Positions 58,346 through 64,000 of a stretch of 64,000 nucleotides of DNA are shown here, in pieces. The translations under genes and the position numbers were made by a program. How positions within the stretch are numbered: the first letter of the stretch is position 1; each line of letters begins with the position of its first letter. Origin of the DNA: Manis javanica (taxonomy: Eukaryota; Chordata; Mammalia; Pholidota; Manidae); the NCBI RefSeq assembly GCF_040802235.1, contig NC_133167.1:45382001-45446000 (forward strand), given 5' to 3'. Below the pieces are notes generated by a model that ran no database searches, was not told the DNA's origin, and saw only the letters and a list, made by a program, of their open reading frames with translations.

Positions 58346-60000
58346 TGTATATCCTTGGTCTGTCTGCATCTGTCTGTGTCTCAACAATTGATGTGGGAGA
58401 TTCTTCCTCTGTCAGTAATTATTTGTAAATCCTGATTGCTGTGTGGGGTTCCATGGGGTGCAGAGGGCACTGTGTATATCCATTTCCTGTTTGTGAGCAT
58501 TTGGTTAGTTCCTAGAACAGTGATTTTGACTGGTTGTTGGGACCAAACAGGTGCACAATATTGGGGATATTTGTGTGCAGGGACCACTGTAGGCAGTTAG
58601 ATGCCGGCTGCTTTCCAAAGATGTTCTACCAATTTAAATTCTCACTAGCCCTACATGAATGGTCTGATTGTTCCAGAATCTGGGGAGCATGTATTTCTGG
58701 TATTTTTTCATTCATCTAATCTGATTTCTGTCTTAAAACAGCTCATTGCAACTTTTATTAGCATTTCCCTGAAATTAAACAGGGTAAAGCTTTTTTATAA
58801 AACTTCAGTTATTTGCTTATCCTCTTTTATCCAATGTCTATTCTAGCTTTGGCCATATTTTTCTTGTGGGCTTTCAGTACTTTATTTTATTGGATGACAT
58901 TATTTACATAATTTGGCTTGTTGTCCTTTACCAAATGGAGGTAATTTGAGTCTCTCCCAGGATTTCCACTGCTCTGTCTCACTGGTGAATTTTGATAAAA
59001 ACCAGCTCATAATATATCTTAATATGATCCAGCTTGTCATTTTCTCCTCTCTCTGATTCACTGAATGAGAAGGAAAATTTTTTTTCTCCTCACTGTGAAA
59101 TTAAAGAGCTCTGCTGTGTTCCAAATTAAGTCTATGTTTTGTGTTTATGTTAGAACTTAAATTACGAAATTAAATTAAGAAGTGATTGATTCCAGCAAAG
59201 GCTGGATTCCTGAATGGCAAGACAGGTGAAGAACAAATATCTCAACAAAAGTGCAGTGTGAACAGTATTGGAGATGTCAGGACAGAGTGGAAGGAGAAGT
59301 AGGATGTGATTGAAAGAGGAGCAGAGGGAATGAGGGGTGAGGAATTGATACCACAGGTGAAAATACACAGCACGCTCCCCACTGATGAAGGACAGCAATC
59401 CACAGATGCAGTTTACATTCCTTAAGCACAATATTTACACTCTAAACCATAGGGGGTTACAGTATGATCGAAAAACCAGAATTACATACAGACTTTAGGG
59501 AAATCAGAGGCCAAATAAGCAAGAAAAAGGCTGATAGGTGATGTCTAAACATATATACATAAGGTAAATAGATATCAACAGAGCACCATTTTTAAAATGC
59601 TAAAAGAAATTTTCATGTCAAAGCAAAATTCTACACCCATCAGCAGTATTAACAACAGAGATGTTCTAAGAAAAAGTTAAAGTGAGACACTTCATAGTTG
59701 GCAGCCTTGAATTAGAAGAACTACTAGAGTGAGTTCTTAAGTCCAAAGGAAGGTAATCCCAAGTTGAAAACTGACAATGCAGGGAGAAATGAAGATGAAA
59801 GACAAGGCAATTTATGAAAAGAGGTGAATTTTAGTCTATGAATTCTAGAATGAACTCTCATGGAGATTAAACTATGTAGAATTAAAATTCATGATAACAG
59901 TAATAAAAGTCAGGAAGGTTAGGTGAATAGAAAGTGTTCTAAGGTATTATATTAGTTAGCATTTGGGAAAGTGGTAAAAATAATTATTTTATTAGACTAT
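58346..60000. other. Old, hard-to-assign repeat-rich DNA
   Basis: No gene. 58590-58700 has a TTCCAAAGATGTTCTACCAATTTAAATTCTC block like a reversed old L1. 59510-59660 (ATTTTTAAAATGCTAAAAGAAATTTTC, AGCAAAATTCTACACCCATC) looks like a plus-strand L1/HAL1 ORF1 end. The remainder is unassigned. Confidence 0.4.
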
Positions 60001-60004
60001 CTTT

Positions 60005-60838
60005 ATTTTTTTGTTTATTATTTTTATTTTGGTATCGTTAATGTACAATTACTTGAACAACATTATGGTTACTAGACTTCCCCTGTTATCAAGTCCCCAC
60101 CACACACCCCATTACAGTCACTGTCCATCAGCGTAGTAAGATGCCATAGAATCATTACTTGTCTTCTGTGTGTTATACTGCTTTTTCCATGTACTCCCCC
60201 CCTCCCCCACCAACCGGCTACATTATGTGTGCTAATCGTAATGCCCTTTTCCCCCCCTTATCCCTTCCCACCCATCCTCCCCAGTCCCTTTCCCTTTGGT
60301 AGCTGTTAGTCCATTCTTGGGTTCTGTGAGTCTGCTGTTGTTTTGGTCGTTCAGTTTTTCTTTGTTCTTATACTCCACATAGGAGTGAAATCATTTGGTA
60401 CTTGTCTCTCTCTGCCTGGCTTATTTCACTGAGCATAATACCCTCTAGCTCCATCCATGTTGTTGCAAATGGTAGGATGTTTTCTTCTTATGGCTGAAAA
60501 ATAGTCCATTGTGTATGTGTACCACATCTTCTTTATCCATTCATCTACTTACGGACACTTAGGTTGCTTCCATTTCTTGACTATTGTAAAGAGTGCTGTG
60601 ATAAACATAGGAGTGCATATGTCTTTTCCAAACTGGGCTTCTGCATTCTTAGGGTAAATTCCTAGGAGCTCTTTGGGAACCTCCGTAGTGCTTTCCACAA
60701 TGGTTGAACTAATTTACATTTCCACCAGCAGTGTAGGAGGGTTCCCCTTTGTCCACATCTTTGCCAACATTTGTTGTTGTTTATCTCTTGGGTGTTGGCC
60801 ATCCTAACTGGTGTTAGGTGATATTGTAGTTTTAATTG
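60005..60838 (-). mobile_element. 5'-truncated young L1, minus strand
   Basis: About 830 bp. A T-rich tail, then the young-L1 3' UTR in reverse (GTTAATGTACAATTACTTGAAC, ..CATCAGCGTAGTAAGATGCC..) and the ORF2 C-terminal end (minus frame 60662-60850, [16 protein letters not shown]). I could not identify the target duplication with confidence. Confidence 0.85.
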
Positions 60839-60839
60839 A

Positions 60840-62235
60840 CAAAATTGCACTTCAAATTTCTTAGGAAAAAGAGACCTACAAGCATCTTAATGAGCTTCGC
60901 AGTGTTTCCTCACGTAACTGCAGCAGAGCACTGTTTCCTCAGTTAAGTACCTGATGAAGCAGCTGGTTGCTCGTCCTTAAACACCAAAATCACCCTTAGC
61001 TGGAGACGACCAAAGCATGAAGAAATGAGACTAATGAGATAACTGCAGAATCACATTTCCCATCTCATAGGTGCTCACTGCACCCTGTTCCGTGAGGTCT
61101 GCTCTTTTTCTCCAATGTATGTAGTTTGGTGTCGCCTTCTTTCCTGATACTCTTTCAGGATGAATTGTATTAATTATATTTTTGTATCATGTGGTTTTAG
61201 GAGGAGGTGGTCTCTGTCTCACCTCTCACACCACCATCTTTTATCCCCAGCTAGGCAATTTTTCAGGGATGAGGGGAGGAAGTTGCCCAGGGGGGTCCCC
61301 TGGGAGCATGTGCTGGGGACCTGCCGTGGCCAGCCACCTCTGCATCCTCAGATGCCTCCCAGGCAGCGGTGGTTCCATGCAGCACTGCACCGTGTCTGTG
61401 TCCGTCCCCGTTCTGGGAAAGGCTGGTCCTGGTGAGGACGGCCCCACCTCTTCCTGTAACCCTGTGGCTACAACTCTGTAGCTGACAGCACCCAGGCAGC
61501 AGGTGGCATCGACAACGCGGGAGGCCACCTGCACAAAGGGGAATACCCTCCACACAGTGGGGCAGCTCGCCTCTGTCCAGCAGGCCACAAGCAGAGGGGG
61601 CGACGCATTATGAAGGTGGCCACATTGACTGCAGCTACGTACAGGTCCTTGAGGATGCAGTGGCAGCCTGGAGAGCTGCCCAAGTCTATGTACGGAGGAA
61701 GTGCTACAGCACCTATCCCAGCAGAGGCTCAGGATGAGCAGGGGGAGGAAGGGGAGCAGGAAGCAGACTAGTGTCCTGGGGCACAAGGTGCCACATGCCC
61801 AAAGGGGAAGCTCTCCGCACACAGCCAGGATACCAGCAGGGCCGCCGGCCCGATGACAGCAGCTACAGGGCCACACAGGTGAACAGAAGAGGCAGATTAT
61901 CCCAGGTTCCCCCCATTATCCTGCTTCCACCCCGACCGCACTGTCCTCTGTGCCCCGGGCCCTGTGCAGAGGGTCCTGTCAGTCACCAACACCCTGGGGG
62001 GTCCCTGTCACAGGAAGGCTAATGGGCATCACCTACTCACAGAGGAGGAGGCTGGGTCCCAGAGGGGGAGGGGAACCACCCTTCAGTCTGACATGACTAG
62101 TTTGCAGTGAAGCTGGGGTCCGAGCCCCACCCATCTTCAGGACACCGCCACACCCAACACCCAACATGGCCCAAAGCTTCCCTAAGGCTGAGCAGCCGCC
62201 CACCCCTTGCCGGTTGCCCCAGCCCAGAAACTCAC
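60840..62235. other. Unique DNA, becoming GC-rich, no exon confirmed
   Basis: 60840-61190 is unremarkable. From 61240 on, GC content rises and long overlapping frames appear on both strands (for example 211 codons on the minus strand at 61241-61876), but none has a motif I recognise, and frames in several phases at once argue for composition rather than coding. Further exons of the minus-strand gene below could be hidden here. Confidence 0.4.
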
Positions 62236-62782
62236 CTGGTCCTGGCCAGTAAGTTTAAACATGGGACCTGAAGAACAACAGTCCCTTTCCCCGGCCTCCT
62301 GACCTGGGGGCTCCAGCTGGCAGGACAGGGTGTAGCTGTAGGACAGAGGGCCACCTGTGAGCCCCTGGAGCCACACGTCAGGGGGCCCTTCTCCCAGAGC
62401 CTGCCGGCAGCTGCAGCCCATGCCTAAGTCCGGCCGGCCTCACCTCTGCTCCTCATCCAGGGGCTGCATGGCGTGGAGAAAGGATATGAAGCGCTCCTCA
62501 GGCTCCAGGTCATACAGCACAGTCAGCTACTTCCTCTGCCTCATGATCTCACTTTGGATGATAGCGACCTGGGGCAGAGCAAGGACAGGGTACAGAGAAG
62601 GAGGGGTGTGAGTAGTAGGGCACTAGGAAGGTCCTGGATCTTTGATCACGGAACCCACCTTCCTTCCGATGTCATCCAGCCCTGCCCATTCCCACTGTTG
62701 GGTCTCCAGCTCCTCCTCCAGGAAGGCCGCCTTGATGGCACACCCCGTCCACCACCTGACAAAGCCTTGAGTGTCCTCAGCT
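62236..62782 (-). pseudogene. Four exon-like blocks resembling a RalGDS/RGL RasGEF end
   Basis: On the minus strand four blocks have AG acceptors and GT donors with compatible phases. A: 62659-62782 (5' limit uncertain), ends GLDDIGRK|GTGGGT. B: 62444-62568. C: 62304-62335 (32 bp). D: 62236-62267 (32 bp, donor GTGAGT). Joined B-C-D reads LDEEQSYTLSCQLEPPG then PMFKLTGQDQ, which in my judgement resembles the conserved S-Y-x-L-S-C-x-x-E-P-P end of the Cdc25-type RasGEF domain of RalGDS/RGL proteins, activators of Ral GTPases. Block B has an in-frame TAG (62527-62529, context RQRK*LTVL), so the locus is a pseudogene, a sequence error or an alternative reading. No upstream GEF core or downstream RA domain was recognised. 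Assignment to the family is moderate; block A fits less well. Confidence 0.42.
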
Positions 62783-63350
62783 CTGCGTATCTTAACTCTC
62801 AAGACATAGTTAGACCCAGGAATGGGCTGGACAGAGTCCTGCCCAGGGGTTCTTGATGGTAGGAAGGAAACCAATGTGCATCAGAAACAGCCCCCTGATC
62901 CCAGAACAAGGCTAGAACGACCCCACCCTTTCTCAAGTTGGAGGACCGCCAGGGCCCTCCAAGGGGCAGGCCTGCCCAGAAACAGCACCTGGACCTGGCC
63001 CAGGCTTGGGGCTACCGAGAAGCGAGAAGTGGGGACTGGACTGGGGAGCTGAGGCCTCAGGTGGGAAGGCACTGCCAGCCCCCTGATGTGCTTTCTGCCC
63101 AGAAGGAGCAACATCCCTCCCCCTGGGCAGGGACTGAGGGGGAGGCCATTCCTGCTCAGAAGCTGCCCCCTGTAGCCCTCAGCCCCACCTGCCCTGGCAC
63201 TCCTCTCCAAGAAGCCCAGCTCCCTGGGTGGAGTGGAGACTCTCAGGAATGGGGTGGTGGCCCGGTGCTGAGAGGTCCGGGGGCTCTCTCCTCTCTAAAG
63301 CTCACCATCCTGCCCACCCCCCTATGCCCCTCTTTTTACAGTCCTTCCCA
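62783..63350. other. GC-rich unique DNA, possible further exons
   Basis: CT- and GC-rich sequence between the exon-like blocks and a more AT-rich end. No exon could be confirmed by motif. Confidence 0.35.
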
Positions 63351-64000
63351 GGCAGGCTCCTTAATGTTCAGAATCTCACTGAGGTACAACTGCCAGACTA
63401 AATACAGATGTAACAAATTGGTACCTGCACACAGGTCTGGATTGGTGCACAATGGGTGGGGTCTTATAAATGGAATAGGATGCCTGCAAACAGGGCAGCT
63501 GCTCTCAGGTTTGCTACATCTCCCACACATTCTAATTGCCTTTCACTCCAGCCAATTCCTGCTTTGATACTACTTCAGACCAAAACTTATTGTTTTGCAG
63601 TTCAAAAAAACTGCAAGGAAAGCAAAAAAAAGGAATGTAAAGGCAATATCAGGACTTCCACATTTATTTCCACCCTGCACTTTTTCCCTTTCAGAGGTTC
63701 TTCCATTGACATGCTGCAATTAAAAAAGTGGACTAAGTAAGAACTGACAGCAAACACAAAACGAACAAAAAGCCCTTATATTCACTTTGGTAATGTTTTA
63801 AGTTACAAATGAAATTAAGTAACTCAGCCTTTTCCCCTAAAGTAATAGATATAGAAACATGATTGTAGCTTAAATTTTCCACCTTTTGTATGTTAATGGA
63901 TATTATATAAGGTTGTATTTGGTCTTTACACATATGGAGAAAACTCAGTCCTTATCAATATCCTTTATAATTAATTGGTTCTTCAGTATATTGGGTTTTA
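63351..64000. other. AT-rich flank, no gene seen
   Basis: Nothing I can name. The short stretch TCTCACTGAGGTACAACTGCC near 63375 is weakly L1-3'-UTR-like. Confidence 0.35.

Noticed and set aside
61241-61876. 211-codon minus frame with a hydrophobic stretch
   Set aside because: Open frames exist on both strands, no recognisable domain, no start context, and composition explains the length. Kept only as possible hidden exons.
1-64000. CRISPR arrays, operons, bacterial promoters, tRNA or rRNA genes
   Set aside because: No regularly spaced repeats, no rRNA similarity and no tRNA cloverleaf was recognised; the content is vertebrate nuclear DNA.

Overview
The window looks like nuclear DNA of a placental mammal. 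It is AT-rich and intron-like or intergenic, full of LINE-1 copies of different ages, ancient MIR and hAT (MER20-like) fossils, and LTRs of class I, II (betaretrovirus-like) and III (ERV-L) endogenous retroviruses, with one CpG island. No primate Alu, rodent B1/B2, carnivore tRNA-Lys SINE or ruminant SINE was noticed. The young L1 3' UTR subtype (conserved block around 60040-60300 and 48110-48370) is one I associate with pangolins (Manis), but that is recollection, not a search. I see no intact protein-coding gene.

Layout. 1-3640: minus-strand class I solo LTR (11-472), then unassigned AT-rich DNA. 3640-9830: a very old plus-strand L1 split by a short antisense L1 3' UTR piece (5237-5423) and by a young L1 (5818-9199) that lacks its 3' half. 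9815-14570: L1 scrap, unassigned DNA, one candidate exon (13573-13687) and a MIR. 14572-15122: plus-strand LTR of the same family as the first. 15540-16365: another LTR-like unit. 16366-25780: mostly unassigned with MIR and MER20 relics. 25780-28301: old antisense L1 and an LTR-like unit containing a long inverted repeat.

29689-41210 holds a three-layer nest. A full-length, decayed young L1 was interrupted at 31818/36798 by a complete but internally deleted betaretrovirus-like provirus on the minus strand (two 350-bp LTRs, perfect 6-bp target duplication ATTATA, tRNA-Lys3-type primer site). It was interrupted again at 38323-38888 by a poly(A)-tailed retroposon that looks like a reverse-transcribed retroviral 3' end, analogous in logic to human SINE-R. 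43118-43619 is a class I solo LTR and 43827-44106 a tiny L1 copy. 44160-45190 is a CpG island with CCAAT and YY1-like motifs, cut off by an antisense L1. 45195-52115 is almost all antisense L1, including one L1 inserted into another with a 20-bp duplication, and a solo LTR with a 4-bp duplication (51316-51808). 52490-57270 is a degraded ERV-L (5' LTR, tRNA-Leu-type primer site, protease, RT, RNase H and integrase remnants, no 3' LTR seen). 57600-60840 is more L1. 61150-63350 is GC-richer unique DNA in which four minus-strand exon-like blocks with matching splice phases (62236-62782) encode a peptide resembling the end of the RalGDS/RGL RasGEF domain, spoiled by one in-frame stop.

Nothing here works as an operon or a system. 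The window is a record of retroelement insertion, nesting and decay around one CpG-island promoter and one possible partial gene. The items most worth checking are the retroposed LTR element, the mosaic betaretrovirus-like provirus with about 2 kb of non-coding interior, the CpG island/L1 junction and the RGL-like exons.
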